Position numbers and translations under genes: made by a program. From an uncultured Desulfobacteraceae bacterium (GTDB lineage Bacteria > Desulfobacterota > Desulfobacteria > Desulfobacterales > Desulfatirhabdiaceae): 64,000 nt of DNA. Shown here in pieces: positions 18,127 through 30,377 of the stretch (the stretch's first letter is position 1; every line of letters begins with the position of its first letter). Under the pieces are notes generated by a model. It was not told the DNA's origin and did not search any database. It saw nothing but the letters and a program-made list of their open reading frames with translations. The stretch lies in NCBI GenBank assembly GCA_903909505.1, contig CAIVVZ010000618.1, positions 1-64,000 on the forward strand, given 5' to 3'.

Positions 18127-18990
18127 CTAAACACGGCCGCCGCTCCATCTCAGCTTAGATTTTACCAGGTCAAAATATCGCTGACCAGGAAGCTTGATCA
18201 TCAGCACCGGATAGGGACTTTTTTGAATCCTGATCGTGTCGTTGTTGTGGATTTCAATGCCGGACTGCCCATCAAATGTGACCAGCACATCCGAAGCCTC
18301 TTTCTCAAGGACAATGGTAATGACAACCGAATCCGGAATTATCAAGGGTCGGATGGTCAGGGTAAACGGGCAGATGGGTGTCAGAATGATGCCGGGAACC
18401 GTAGGGTGAACGATGGGCCCACCAGCCGCAAGGGAATATGCGGTTGAGCCAGTAGGGGTGGCCACAATAAGGCCATCTGCCCGGTATGTGGTTAAATAAT
18501 GGTTGTCCAGAAGGGTTTTAATGCTGGCAAGGCGCGCTAGCGCGCCTTTGTTGATGACCAGATCATTGAGAACGGTTTCCGAGGCAATGACCTGATCCTC
18601 GCGAAGGATATCGGCCAGAAGACGCATTCGAGGGCTGGTTGTAAAATCCTGACGAATAATGGCATTGACCGCCTCAAACAGATTGTCTTCAGAGATTTCG
18701 GCCAGAAAGCCGACTTCACCGAATTTTACCCCTAAAACGGGTATAGGGGCATCGCCTATCCACCGGACAGCACTTAAGAATGTTCCGTCGCCCCCCAGGA
18801 CCAGAACGCAGAACAGATCATCTGGGGCATGAGATGTTCGGAAATCAGAAACAGAGCGCTTTGGGAAAAACATCTCATTCCTGAAGACATCGATATCCCT
18901 GGATTTCAGCCAAATTTCTAGTTCGTCGGCTTTTTGAATGGCCAGATGATCGTTTTTTACGACCAGCCCGATGCGTTTCACGAGATTCAA
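18127..18990 (-). CDS. nadK: NAD kinase
   Basis: Phosphorylates NAD to NADP in the cytoplasm. The 287-residue sequence contains the GGDGT motif ([13 protein letters not shown], about residue 68), [11 protein letters not shown], and the second signature [20 protein letters not shown] followed by HP. The C-terminal half has the DGQSG loop. The start is TTG 18990 with AGAGGG just upstream; GTG 18981 is the alternative. A TPR lipoprotein gene follows on the same strand. Confidence 0.95.
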   Translation of the reverse strand: MNLVKRIGLVVKNDHLAIQKADELEIWLKSRDIDVFRNEMFFPKRSVSDFRTSHAPDDLFCVLVLGGDGTFLSAVRWIGDAPIPVLGVKFGEVGFLAEISEDNLFEAVNAIIRQDFTTSPRMRLLADILREDQVIASETVLNDLVINKGALARLASIKTLLDNHYLTTYRADGLIVATPTGSTAYSLAAGGPIVHPTVPGIILTPICPFTLTIRPLIIPDSVVITIVLEKEASDVLVTFDGQSGIEIHNNDTIRIQKSPYPVLMIKLPGQRYFDLVKSKLRWSGGRV

Positions 18991-19079
18991 TGGCCCTCTG
19001 AGTTAATTCATCTAAAATATCCATTATAATTCTCATAAGATATTAATAAATTCCAACCCAAAAAGCAAATTCTTTTGTC

Positions 19080-19108
19080 TTGACTCATTCAGAAGGTTTT
19101 TATTATAA
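19080..19108 (+). promoter_or_regulatory. putative promoter of the liv operon
   Basis: TTGACT (19080-19085), a 17-base spacer, then TTATAA (19103-19108), 59 bases before the substrate-binding-protein ATG. A small GCTTC-AAGT-GAAGC hairpin (19115-19128) lies in the predicted leader. Confidence 0.55.
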
Positions 19109-19166
19109 GAAAAAGCTTCAAGTGAAGCATTATATATCATAACTATTTAAGAGGAGGACTGGGGTT

Positions 19167-20303
19167 ATGAAGAAGAATTCCATGAATAAGCAACTCATTA
19201 CCGCCATCGTTGCAGGGCTGATGGTACTGGCTTTTACAGGTTCCGGCGTTGCGGCCGATACCATTAAGATCGGTATTGCCGGCGCACACAGCGGAGACCT
19301 GGCCTCTTATGGACTGCCGATTGTCAAGGCAGCCAAGCTGGTGGTTGAGGACGTGAACGCCAAGGGCGGGGTACTGGGCAAACAGGTTGAGATCATCGCG
19401 GAAGACGATGTGTGTAAACCGGAAGTGGCTACCAATACGGCAACCAAGCTGGTATCCGATGGCGTTGTTGCTGTTATCGGCCATGTCTGCAGCGGCGCGA
19501 CAAAAGCGGCGCTGGATATTTATAAAGATGCCAAGATCATTGCCATTTCCGCTTCTGCGACAAATCCGGAACTGACTCAGAGCGGGAAATACCCCAATTT
19601 TTTTCGGACCATCGCCTCCGATGACGCCCAGGCCAAACTGGAAGTCGATTTTGCCCTGGACACCCTGAAACTCAAAAAAATTGCCCTGCTGCATGATAAA
19701 GGCGATTATGGAAAAGGGTTGGCAGAATTTGCAAAAACATTCATTGAAAAATCCGGAAAAAGCCAGGTTGTTCTTTTCGAGGGGATAACCCCTGGGGCTG
19801 TGGATTATTCTTCAGTCGTCAACAAGGTCAAGAGAAGCGGTGCTGAAGCGATTATTTTCGGTGGATATCACCCGGAAGCCTCAAAAATTGTCAGCGAGAT
19901 GCGAAAAAACAAGATGAAAACGGTATTCATTTCTGATGACGGTGTTAAGGTTGAAACCTTTATCAAGGTTGCCGGGAAATATGCCGAAGGCGTCTATGTA
20001 ACCGGCCCCAAAGACACTTCAAGCAATCCGATGGATAAGGCTGTAAAAGAAGCTTATAAAAAAGCCTACGGAGAAGATGTGGGTGCGTTTTCCATCAATG
20101 GATACGCAGCCGCTCAGGCGCTGCTGAACGCGATTCAGAAGGCGGGATCGACCAATTATGATGCTGTCGAAAAGGCCCTTCGGACCGAATTCGTGGATAC
20201 GCCGCTTGGCAAAATCAAATTTGACGATCGCGGAGATGCGATTGGTGTGGGTTTTTCGATATATCAGGTAAAGGACGGAAAGTTTGCTGAATTGAAGAAA
20301 TAA
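19167..20303 (+). CDS. livK: branched-chain amino acid ABC transporter, periplasmic binding protein
   Basis: A type I periplasmic ligand-binding protein (378 residues) that captures substrate for the LivHMGF transporter. It has a signal peptide (basic MKKNSMNKQ, then IVAGLMVLAFTGSGVAA cleaved near residue 29) and the family start KIGIAGAHSGDLASYGLPI. Ligand-contact and hinge segments GHVCSGATKAA and SASATNPELT are present. AAGAGGAGG precedes the ATG. Leu/Ile/Val are the likely ligands, but members of this family in anaerobes also bind aromatics, amides or urea, so specificity is open. Confidence 0.93.
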   Translation: MKKNSMNKQLITAIVAGLMVLAFTGSGVAADTIKIGIAGAHSGDLASYGLPIVKAAKLVVEDVNAKGGVLGKQVEIIAEDDVCKPEVATNTATKLVSDGVVAVIGHVCSGATKAALDIYKDAKIIAISASATNPELTQSGKYPNFFRTIASDDAQAKLEVDFALDTLKLKKIALLHDKGDYGKGLAEFAKTFIEKSGKSQVVLFEGITPGAVDYSSVVNKVKRSGAEAIIFGGYHPEASKIVSEMRKNKMKTVFISDDGVKVETFIKVAGKYAEGVYVTGPKDTSSNPMDKAVKEAYKKAYGEDVGAFSINGYAAAQALLNAIQKAGSTNYDAVEKALRTEFVDTPLGKIKFDDRGDAIGVGFSIYQVKDGKFAELKK

Positions 20304-20323
20304 CCATCAGAAGTTTTGAATAA

Positions 20324-20361
20324 AGGGGGCAGGTTCGGCAGATATCTGTCCCCTGTTTTTT
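20324..20361 (+). terminator. partial terminator between livK and livH
   Basis: GGGGGCAG (20325-20332) pairs with CTGTCCCC (20346-20353), with one G-U pair, and is followed by TGTTTTTT. It is placed where a leaky terminator would give more binding protein than permease. Confidence 0.7.
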
Positions 20362-20420
20362 ACCCATGTCCAGGTGAATGATTTTTTGCGCCGGTTCAAC
20401 AGGGAGCAAACTGAATATCA

Positions 20421-21323
20421 ATGGAATATTTCTTTGAGCTTTTTCTGGGCGGACTGACGCGCGGCAGCATTTATGCGCTGATCGCCCTTGGCTATACAAT
20501 GGTCTATGGGATCATCGAACTCATCAATTTCGCCCACGGCGAAATATACATGATCGGTGCTTTCACGGCGCTCATCGTGGCCAGCGTGCTGACGGTTATG
20601 GGATTGAATCAGTTTGCCATTCTGGTTCTGGCCTCGATTGCGGCCGTGGTGTATGCCGCAGCTTACGGCTATACGGTTGAAAAAATCGCCTATAAACCCC
20701 TTCGACATGCCCCGCGCCTCTCGCCTCTGATCAGCGCCATCGGAATGTCCATTTTTCTCCAAAACTATGTTCTATTAGCCCAGACATCGGATTTCCTGCC
20801 GTTTCCCAGCCTGATTCCTGATTTTGAATTCTGGGAACCCTATGCCCACATTCTGCGATCCACTCAACTCGTCATTCTGTTTACAACCACGATTATCATG
20901 GTGCTGCTGACGGTGCTAATCAAGTATACCAGAATCGGAAAGGCCATGCGGGCAACGGCCCAGGATCGCAGCATGGCCATGTTGGTCGGCGTCAATGTCA
21001 ACCAGGTGATCTCCATGACATTTGTTATAGGGTCTGCCCTGGCAGCGATTGGCGGCGTATTGATAGCTTCCCACATCGGGCAGATCAATTTCTTCATTGG
21101 TTTTATTGCGGGAATCAAGGCATTTACCGCGGCGGTTCTGGGAGGCATCGGAAGCATTCCCGGTGCGGTACTGGGCAGTCTGATCCTGGGCCTGACCGAA
21201 AGCTTTGCAACCGGCTATGTGTCCAGCGACTATGAGGACGTTTTTGCGTTTGCGCTTCTGGTTTTAATTCTGATCTTCAGGCCCGCAGGGCTCCTGGGAA
21301 GATCAACCACACAAAAAGTTTAG
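20421..21323 (+). CDS. livH: branched-chain amino acid ABC transporter, permease LivH
   Basis: Inner-membrane permease of the HAAT family, 300 residues with about eight hydrophobic segments. Family signatures are GLTRGSIYALIALGYTMVYG-like sequence at the start, ELINFAHGEIYMIGAF, and the cytoplasmic coupling loop GKAMRATAQDRSMAMLVGVN that docks the ATPases. The GGIGSIPGAVLGSLILG stretch is typical near the C terminus. It begins 117 bases after livK and is followed by livM. Confidence 0.95.
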   Translation: MEYFFELFLGGLTRGSIYALIALGYTMVYGIIELINFAHGEIYMIGAFTALIVASVLTVMGLNQFAILVLASIAAVVYAAAYGYTVEKIAYKPLRHAPRLSPLISAIGMSIFLQNYVLLAQTSDFLPFPSLIPDFEFWEPYAHILRSTQLVILFTTTIIMVLLTVLIKYTRIGKAMRATAQDRSMAMLVGVNVNQVISMTFVIGSALAAIGGVLIASHIGQINFFIGFIAGIKAFTAAVLGGIGSIPGAVLGSLILGLTESFATGYVSSDYEDVFAFALLVLILIFRPAGLLGRSTTQKV

Positions 21324-21384
21324 GTTTAAGGAATCGATGTGTGTTAATTTCAATCCCTGAATCGCTTAAATCCACTATAAAAAT

Positions 21385-22596
21385 ATGCGAACCTTATCTG
21401 AAATAAAAAAATCGGCGCTGGTGTCTCTCTGGTTCATGTTTCTGACCTTTCCCATCATGGTCATTCGGGTCAATACCACGGAAAAGCTGGTGTTGTGGCG
21501 GTGGGAAAACATGGCTTATATGGGCATCGTAAGCTTTCTGTTTTCTTTTGTCTGGCGGTATCTGCTCTGGCGAAAAGAAACCGGAAAAAAGAATCAACCC
21601 GGAGGCATTGAGACGTTGTCGTATTTCCAGCGGATCCTCTCGGATCGCAGATACGCCATTCCGGCGTTTATTGCCGGCATCGGTTTTGTCGTGATCTTTC
21701 CTTTTGTGATGGATACCTATCAGACCAATATCATGATCACGGCGCTCATGTACATCATGCTGGGGCTGGGGTTGAATATCGTTGTCGGGCTTGCAGGACT
21801 TCTGGACCTGGGATATGTCGCCTTTTATGCGGTCGGTGCTTACACATATGGCCTTCTGAATCACCATTTCGGGCTGGGGTTCTGGACGGTTCTGCCGTTG
21901 GGCGCGGTGATGGGGGCTTTTTTCGGGATTCTGCTGGGTTTTCCGGTATTGCGCCTTCGGGGGGATTACCTGGCCATTGTCACCCTGGGTTTTGGTGAAA
22001 TCATTCGTCTGATACTTGAAAACTGGAATGAATTTTCCTTCGGTCCCAGCGGCATTGCTCAGATTTCCAGGCCTTCCCTGTTCGGTATTCAGTTGTCTCT
22101 TTCCGAATCCATCATTTATTTGTATTTCATAATGATCGGCATGGTCCTGTTTACGATTTTTGTCGTCAACCGGCTGCAGAATTCCCGAATCGGGCGCGCA
22201 TGGATCGCCTTAAGAGAGGACGAAATAGCCTGTCAGGCCATGGGAATAGACAAAACCCGGACCAAGTTGACAGCTTTTGCCCTCGGTGCCACCTGGGCCG
22301 GAATGGTTGGGGTCATTTTTGCCGCCAAGACGACGTTTATCAATCCCGCCAGTTTCACCTTTCTGGAATCGGCGATGATACTTGCCATCGTTGTTCTGGG
22401 GGGAATGGGTTCCATCATGGGTGTCGCTGTTGCCGCCCTGATCCTGATTCTTCTTCCCGAATACCTCAGGGCGTTTTCCGAATACAGAATGCTGATTTTC
22501 GGGGCCATCATGGTTCTGATGATGGTTTTTCGCCCCCAGGGAATCGTTCCCAATGTTCGTCGAAGTTATACGTTTAAACCAAACGAACACCCATGA
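21385..22596 (+). CDS. livM: branched-chain amino acid ABC transporter, permease LivM
   Basis: Second permease, 403 residues. Two extra N-terminal membrane helices and a basic loop (about residues 1-85) precede the conserved core, as in enterobacterial LivM. Core signatures are GLGLNIVVGLAGLLDLGYVA, RLRGDYLAIVTLGFGEI, the coupling loop GRAWIALREDEIACQAMGID and GGMGSIMG. The C-terminal MVFRPQGI is typical. It forms a heterodimeric channel with LivH. Confidence 0.95.
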   Translation: MRTLSEIKKSALVSLWFMFLTFPIMVIRVNTTEKLVLWRWENMAYMGIVSFLFSFVWRYLLWRKETGKKNQPGGIETLSYFQRILSDRRYAIPAFIAGIGFVVIFPFVMDTYQTNIMITALMYIMLGLGLNIVVGLAGLLDLGYVAFYAVGAYTYGLLNHHFGLGFWTVLPLGAVMGAFFGILLGFPVLRLRGDYLAIVTLGFGEIIRLILENWNEFSFGPSGIAQISRPSLFGIQLSLSESIIYLYFIMIGMVLFTIFVVNRLQNSRIGRAWIALREDEIACQAMGIDKTRTKLTAFALGATWAGMVGVIFAAKTTFINPASFTFLESAMILAIVVLGGMGSIMGVAVAALILILLPEYLRAFSEYRMLIFGAIMVLMMVFRPQGIVPNVRRSYTFKPNEHP

Positions 22597-22710
22597 CAAA
22601 CCGGCTCGTGAACCCGCCCGTAAGCCGGACAGTGAATGAATATTGGGTTATTTCCGCCGCTGTCGGTTCGGCAAGACCGACCTTATGACGATTTTGAATG
22701 AATAGGCCTG

Positions 22711-23509
22711 ATGGAAACCATACTTGAAGTAAACAACCTGACGATGGATTTCGGCGGACTTCGCGCCCTGGATCATTTGGATATCGATATTCGAAGGGGT
22801 GAAATCGTTGCACTGATCGGTCCCAACGGGGCCGGCAAAACCACTTTCTTCAATTGCATTACCGGCATTTATGCGCCAACCAGCGGGGATATTCTCATTT
22901 CTTCCTCCAGCAGAAGGGTCGCAGGCGCGCAAAAACGCGAACGGATCAATGGATTAAAGCCCAACCAGGTAACCGAGAAAGGCATGGCCCGCACATTTCA
23001 GAATATCCGTCTGTTTCCGAACATGACGGTTCTGGAAAACGTGATGATCGGCAGGCACTGCCGGACCCGCTCCGGGGTGGCCGGAGCCATATTCCGCAAT
23101 CGGGCGATGGTCAGGGAAGAGCAGGCGGTTGTGGATGACAGCTACCGGGTTCTGGAGAAAATGGGGCTTGCCAGGTATGTCAATGATCAGGCCAAAAACC
23201 TTCCTTACGGCGCGCAGCGGCGCCTTGAAATCGCCAGGGCCCTGGCCACGGAGCCTTTTTTGATTCTTCTTGATGAACCGGCGGCGGGCATGAATCCCAA
23301 TGAAACGCTCGAGCTGGATGATCTGATCACACGGATTCGGGATAAGGAAGGGGTTTCCATTCTGCTGATTGAACATGACATGAAACTTGTCATGAGTTTG
23401 TCGGATCGGATATTTGTCATGGATTATGGCAAGAAGATCGCACAAGGAACCCCTGAAGAAATCCGCAATAATCCCGTGGTGATCAAGGCTTATCTGGGGG
23501 AAGATATTG

Positions 23510-23517
<8 letters not shown>
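22711..23517 (+). CDS. livG: branched-chain amino acid ABC transporter, ATPase LivG
   Basis: Cytoplasmic ATPase, 268 residues: Walker A GPNGAGKTTFFN, a LivG-type GMARTFQNIRLFPNMTVLENV Q-loop region, the variant signature LPYGAQRRLEIARAL, Walker B FLILLDEPAAGMNP and switch His in IEHDMKLV. The C-terminal extension GKKIAQGTPEEIRNNPVVIKAYLGED is diagnostic for LivG. It overlaps livF by eight bases. Confidence 0.96.
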
Positions 23518-26318
<2,801 letters not shown>

Positions 26319-26413
26319 AATCTGCTTTTAGGCAGTATCATGGTTTTCTCTCGTTCGGCTAAGCCGAAGGCGCCTCTGATGTTTCAGGTTCTTAGCAATA
26401 ATAGAGATGGGTT

Positions 26414-26695
26414 ATGCCAAAACAGGTCAGAGCCAGAGTGGTGATCAGTGGAAAGGTCCAAGGAGTATTTTTCAGAGCGGAAACCCAGCGTGCCGCCAAA
26501 CAAAGGAATGTGCTGGGGTGGGTCAGAAACCAATCGAATGGTTCCGTGGAAGCGTTGTTTGAAGGGGATGAGTCCGCTGTGAAGGCCATGCTGGAATGGT
26601 GCTGGGAGGGCTCGCCATTTTCAAGGGTTCAACATGTGGATGTACAGTGGGAAACCCATATAGGCGATCTCGATCGGTTTGATATCTTCCTTTAG
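26414..26695 (+). CDS. acyP: acylphosphatase
   Basis: A 93-residue alpha/beta enzyme that hydrolyses acyl phosphates. Catalytic Arg is in the VQGVFFRAE phosphate loop (residue about 22) and catalytic Asn in GWVRNQSNGSVEA (about 40). The usual second-position residue Y/F-F-R is intact. Length is typical. It stands alone, convergent with the HU gene. Confidence 0.94.
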   Translation: MPKQVRARVVISGKVQGVFFRAETQRAAKQRNVLGWVRNQSNGSVEALFEGDESAVKAMLEWCWEGSPFSRVQHVDVQWETHIGDLDRFDIFL

Positions 26696-26703
26696 AAAAT
26701 GAT

Positions 26704-26752
26704 TTCACCGCAGGCTTGAGTTTACAGGGGATGCGCCGGTTCCTGCGGTGAA
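26704..26752. terminator. hairpin between convergent acyP and HU genes
   Basis: TTCACCGCAGG (26704-26714) and CCTGCGGTGAA (26742-26752) form a perfect 11-bp stem with a 27-base loop. It starts eight bases after the acyP stop and ends 25 bases before the HU stop. It has no strong U-run on either strand, so bidirectional termination is likely but unproved. Confidence 0.6.
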
Positions 26753-26777
26753 TAGTCTCAATAAAGAATCCTGCGGG

Positions 26778-27053
26778 TTATATTCCATCCTTGAGTTTTT
26801 TCCCGGGGCGGAACTTGACCACATTGCTCTTTTTGATTTTAATAGCTTCACCGGTTCGGGGATTGCGACCTTTACGGGCTTTGCGTGTTGTTTTTAAAAA
26901 TGTTCCAAAACCTACCAGCGTTACCTTGCCATCTTTTTTGTCCTTAAGCGCCTTGCCGATCCCATCCATGAAGGAATTGAGTGCTGCGCCGGCGGCTGCC
27001 TTGGTAATTCCCGCGTCCTGAGCCATCTTGTCAACCAAATCTGATTTTGTCAT
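26778..27053 (-). CDS. hup: HU-family DNA-binding protein
   Basis: A 91-residue histone-like protein that bends DNA as a dimer. It shows the helical dimer half (MTKSDLVDKMAQDAGITKAAA), GFGTFLKTTRKARKGRNPRTGE containing the beta-arm tip RNPRTGE, and FRPGKKLK at the end. HU rather than IHF is favoured because key IHF contacts cannot be recognised. It has its own probable promoter and a GGGGGGCAAGAAG leader. Confidence 0.94.
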   Translation of the reverse strand: MTKSDLVDKMAQDAGITKAAAGAALNSFMDGIGKALKDKKDGKVTLVGFGTFLKTTRKARKGRNPRTGEAIKIKKSNVVKFRPGKKLKDGI

Positions 27054-27109
27054 TTCTTCTTGCCCCCCATTTTAGATTGTTTGTAATTCACGAACCAGAC
27101 TATTTGCAA

Positions 27110-27138
27110 TGTTTACAAAACACTGCGGGTGATGTCAA
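27110..27138 (-). promoter_or_regulatory. putative HU gene promoter
   Basis: On the minus strand TTGACA (27133-27138) is followed after 17 bases by TAAACA (27110-27115), preceded by a TG (extended -10). A second TTGACA at 27154-27159 lies 21 bases upstream. The spacing is good, the -10 is weak. Confidence 0.4.
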
Positions 27139-27212
27139 CAGAAAATCATTATTTGTCAACAGTTAATGACTTCATAAGGTCAAAAAGTCGGTATTTCAAA
27201 GAAAATCTCCGG

Positions 27213-28217
27213 TTAAAATAAGGCATTCACGAATTCTTCGGAATTAAACAACTGAAGGTCCTCAATGTTTTCGCCAATCCCGATATATTTTAATGGAAGA
27301 TTCAGATCATGACAGATACTGACCACGATTCCGCCTTTTGCAGTTCCATCCAGCTTGGTCAGCGCCAGCGCAGTTACCCCAATGGATTCATGAAACAAGC
27401 GTGCTTGTGAAATGGCATTCTGTCCGGTTGTTGCATCCAGGATCAGCAGCGTTTCATGTGGTGCATCCGGGATCTTTTTTGAAATAGATCTTCTGATTTT
27501 TTTCAGTTCCTCCATCAGGTTGACGCGAGTATGCAGCCTTCCGGCTGTATCAACGATAACTACATCCATATCTCGAGCCATTGCAGCTTCGACGCCATCA
27601 AAGGCAACAGCCGCAGGGTCTGCATTTGCTTTATGCCTGACAATTTCAGCACCGGACCGCTCCGCCCATATGGTTAATTGTTCAACGGCCGCCGCCCTGA
27701 AAGTATCCGCTGCAGCAATCAATACCTTTTTCCCGTCATGAGCAAACTGGGCAGCCAGTTTTCCGATGGTAGTGGTTTTTCCAACGCCGTTGACCCCGAC
27801 GACCATGATGACGAGGGGCCTGGAAACCATGTCCGGAACATCGGCCGTGACACTCAGTAACTCAAGGATTTCCTGCTTGAGGGCCTTTTTGAATCCGTCT
27901 GAATCCAGTTTCTCTGATGAAAACTTAACGGATATACGTTGGATCAAATCGGTTGCGGTTTTGACCCCGATATCCGCGGTAATCAGAATCTCTTCCAATT
28001 CTTCCAGTAGTTCATCATCTATCTGACGCTTTCCGATAAACAGTTTGTCAATGTCCGTGGTCAGAACCTGGCGGGTTCTCGAGAGGCCTTCCTTGAGTCT
28101 CTGAAACAGACCGGGAGAAGGCAGCGGGACGGTTAGAGGCGATAGAGCTGTTTTATCCTTCTCAGACAAAAGAGAATCTTCGGAATCCTTATTTTTCTTG
28201 AACCAGTTTAATGCCAT
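27213..28217 (-). CDS. ftsY: signal recognition particle receptor FtsY
   Basis: SRP receptor GTPase that brings ribosome-nascent chains to the translocon. 334 residues: a short charged A-domain (MALNWFKKNKDSEDS), the N-domain helices (LFIGKRQIDDELLEELEEIL), then the G domain with GVNGVGKTTTIGKLA, AADTFRAAAVEQL, VDTAGRLHTRVNLM, TKLDGTAKGG and the terminal GIGENIEDLQLFN. AAGGA precedes the ATG. It lies downstream of aapP, with the HU gene following. Confidence 0.97.
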   Translation of the reverse strand: MALNWFKKNKDSEDSLLSEKDKTALSPLTVPLPSPGLFQRLKEGLSRTRQVLTTDIDKLFIGKRQIDDELLEELEEILITADIGVKTATDLIQRISVKFSSEKLDSDGFKKALKQEILELLSVTADVPDMVSRPLVIMVVGVNGVGKTTTIGKLAAQFAHDGKKVLIAAADTFRAAAVEQLTIWAERSGAEIVRHKANADPAAVAFDGVEAAMARDMDVVIVDTAGRLHTRVNLMEELKKIRRSISKKIPDAPHETLLILDATTGQNAISQARLFHESIGVTALALTKLDGTAKGGIVVSICHDLNLPLKYIGIGENIEDLQLFNSEEFVNALF

Positions 28218-28324
28218 CGGAATCCTTTATATTTTTAGCAGGCAAGATGCCGAAGTCCTGTCTTCTTACCCCACAAAATGCTCATGTTGGTAGCCCCGTG
28301 GTCTGTATAAGCAGACACAAGGGG

Positions 28325-29098
28325 TCAATGCAGAATCTGACTGAGAAACAGCTTGGTCCGGTCATTTTGAGGATTTTCAAAAAACGCCTCCGGGGTGTTG
28401 GATTCCACAATCTGACCAAAATCCATGAAGAGTACACGATGCGCGACACTTTTGGCAAAACCCATTTCATGGGACACCACGATCATGGTCATTCCTTCCT
28501 GTGCCAGGCTAATCATCACATCCAGAACTTCCTTGACCATTTCGGGATCCAGGGCAGAGGTGGGTTCATCAAACAGCATGACATTGGGTTTCATACAAAG
28601 ACTTCTGGCAATGGCTACGCGCTGCTGCTGACCTCCGGAAAGCTGTCCCGGAAATTTTCTGGCCTGCTCCGCGATATGGACTTTTTCCAGATAATACATG
28701 GCTGTTTTCTCTGCTTCGATTCTGGGAATTTTTCGCACCCATATGGGTCCCAGGGTCAGATTTTCCAGAATGGTCAGATGGGGAAACAAATTGAAATGCT
28801 GAAATACCATTCCCACTTCAGCCCGTATCTTTTCGATATTTTTAATATCGTTGGTCAGCTCCGTGCCATCCACAACAATTTTCCCCCGCTGATGCTCTTC
28901 CAGTCGATTTATGCAGCGGATCAGCGTGGATTTGCCAGAACCCGACGGACCGCAGATGACGATCCGCTCTCCCTTTCGTATGGTCAGATTGATGCCGCGC
29001 AGGACATGAAAATCACCATACCATTTGTGCATATCAATGATTTCTATGACTTCTCCTGATTCAGGGAGATTCATAGCGGTTGCGGAGGGTGTATTCAT
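28325..29098 (-). CDS. aapP: polar amino acid ABC transporter ATPase (AapP/BztD/GlnQ type)
   Basis: ATPase subunit of a general L-amino-acid uptake system. ATG 29098 is chosen because GGAGC lies upstream; the frame runs to 29155. It has Walker [28 protein letters not shown] (PAAT Q-loop), the signature [15 protein letters not shown], Walker [16 protein letters not shown] and VVSHEMGFA with the switch His. About 257 residues, normal for PAAT ATPases. Last gene of the aapJQMP cluster. Confidence 0.93.
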   Translation of the reverse strand: MNTPSATAMNLPESGEVIEIIDMHKWYGDFHVLRGINLTIRKGERIVICGPSGSGKSTLIRCINRLEEHQRGKIVVDGTELTNDIKNIEKIRAEVGMVFQHFNLFPHLTILENLTLGPIWVRKIPRIEAEKTAMYYLEKVHIAEQARKFPGQLSGGQQQRVAIARSLCMKPNVMLFDEPTSALDPEMVKEVLDVMISLAQEGMTMIVVSHEMGFAKSVAHRVLFMDFGQIVESNTPEAFFENPQNDRTKLFLSQILH

Positions 29099-29230
29099 GA
29101 AAGCTCCATAATTAACAAATGAAAATCCTGGGCCTGCCGGCTGCCGGCAAAGCATGAAAGCAAAAATCGGGATTGACTGATTTCATGTTATTTTGTCTAT
29201 CGTCAGTCGCCCGTGAGCCAATGAGGGTTT

Positions 29231-30334
29231 TTATAATGATGTCCCCAGTTCTTTTTCCAGTTTTCTGCTGTAATTGGACATGGTGTAACAGCATACAAAA
29301 TAAATGCAGGCCAGGAAAAAAAAAGCTTCGGTGGAAAATCCCATCCAGTTCGGATTGGCCAGTGTCGTCTGAGTCGTTTTGAGAATATCATACAAGCCGA
29401 TGATGACCACCAGGGACGTATCCTTGAACGCGGAAATCAGGATGCTGACAGACGGTGGAATAACGATTTTCAGCGCCTGGGGAAGAATGATCAGGCGCAT
29501 GGTCTGGATATAATTCAGCCCCAGGGATTCCGCGGCTTCGTACTGGCCGCTGGCGACTCCCTGAAGTCCGCCGCGAACCACTTCGGCGATGTAGGCAGCC
29601 GTAAACGCGATAATGGCGACCTGTGCCCGCAGAATCTTATTGATGGTGATGCCTTCGGGTAAAAACAGCGGGAAAATGACTGCCGACATAAAGAGCAGGC
29701 TGACCAGGGGAACGCCTCGGATCATTTCGATATAAACAATACTGAGCATTTTTATGGCCGGCATTTTGGATCTTCTGCCAAGCGCCAGCAAAACCCCCAG
29801 CGGATAGGCAGCGGTCAGCCCGAAAACCGCCAAAAGAAAGGTAAGGGGCAGCCCCCCCCACTGGGTGCTCTCAACCGGGGCAAGCCCCAGAACACCGCCC
29901 TTCATCAGAATGGCCATGCCGGAAAGTCCTGCGATCCAGGCATACAGAAGAAACGGTTTCCAGAATTTGCGATTCCGGCTGATCAGCAGCAGGGTGATCA
30001 GCAGAATCATGGCCAAAAGGGGCCGCCATTGCATGTCATGGGGGAAAAAGCCGAACAGGATAAAGCGGTAGTTTGCCGAAACAATGGACCAGCAGGCGCC
30101 GTTCACGGACCGGCATTCCGCGGAAGTGCTTGTCCACAGGCTGTCAATAAAAATCCACCGGATCAGCGGCGGAAGAATTTTCCAGAGGAAAAAAAGCATG
30201 AGAAGGGTCAGCACCGAATTAAATATGCCGTTAAAGAGATTCGATTTGATCCATCCGATAACCCCGATACTGGTTAAAGGAGGCTTGATGCCGTTTGTCT
30301 GACTATTCAAAGATTGTTTGGAATGCTGCGTCAT
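29231..30334 (-). CDS. aapM: polar amino acid ABC transporter permease (AapM type)
   Basis: A 367-residue membrane permease. It is longer than GlnP-type permeases because of the N-terminal part with extra helices and a periplasmic loop (ECRSVNGACWSIVSANYRF), a hallmark of AapM/BztC. The C-terminal His/Glu permease domain has EMIRGVPLVSLLFM, AEVVRGGLQGVASGQYEAAESLGL (the EAA coupling loop) and ILPQALKIVIPP. It pairs with AapQ in the membrane. Confidence 0.92.
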   Translation of the reverse strand: MTQHSKQSLNSQTNGIKPPLTSIGVIGWIKSNLFNGIFNSVLTLLMLFFLWKILPPLIRWIFIDSLWTSTSAECRSVNGACWSIVSANYRFILFGFFPHDMQWRPLLAMILLITLLLISRNRKFWKPFLLYAWIAGLSGMAILMKGGVLGLAPVESTQWGGLPLTFLLAVFGLTAAYPLGVLLALGRRSKMPAIKMLSIVYIEMIRGVPLVSLLFMSAVIFPLFLPEGITINKILRAQVAIIAFTAAYIAEVVRGGLQGVASGQYEAAESLGLNYIQTMRLIILPQALKIVIPPSVSILISAFKDTSLVVIIGLYDILKTTQTTLANPNWMGFSTEAFFFLACIYFVCCYTMSNYSRKLEKELGTSL

Positions 30335-30377
30335 AAAAAATTCAGATTCGCTTTCAGGTTTAGCTCCAAGCAGCTAA

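Noticed and set aside
18127-18447. plus-strand frame over nadK
   Set aside because: Antisense to a gene with GGDGT and PTGSTAYS motifs; no independent support.
28211-29059. 282-codon plus-strand frame opposite aapP
   Set aside because: Antisense to an ABC ATPase with intact Walker motifs; composition rich in His/Phe as expected from a mirrored frame.
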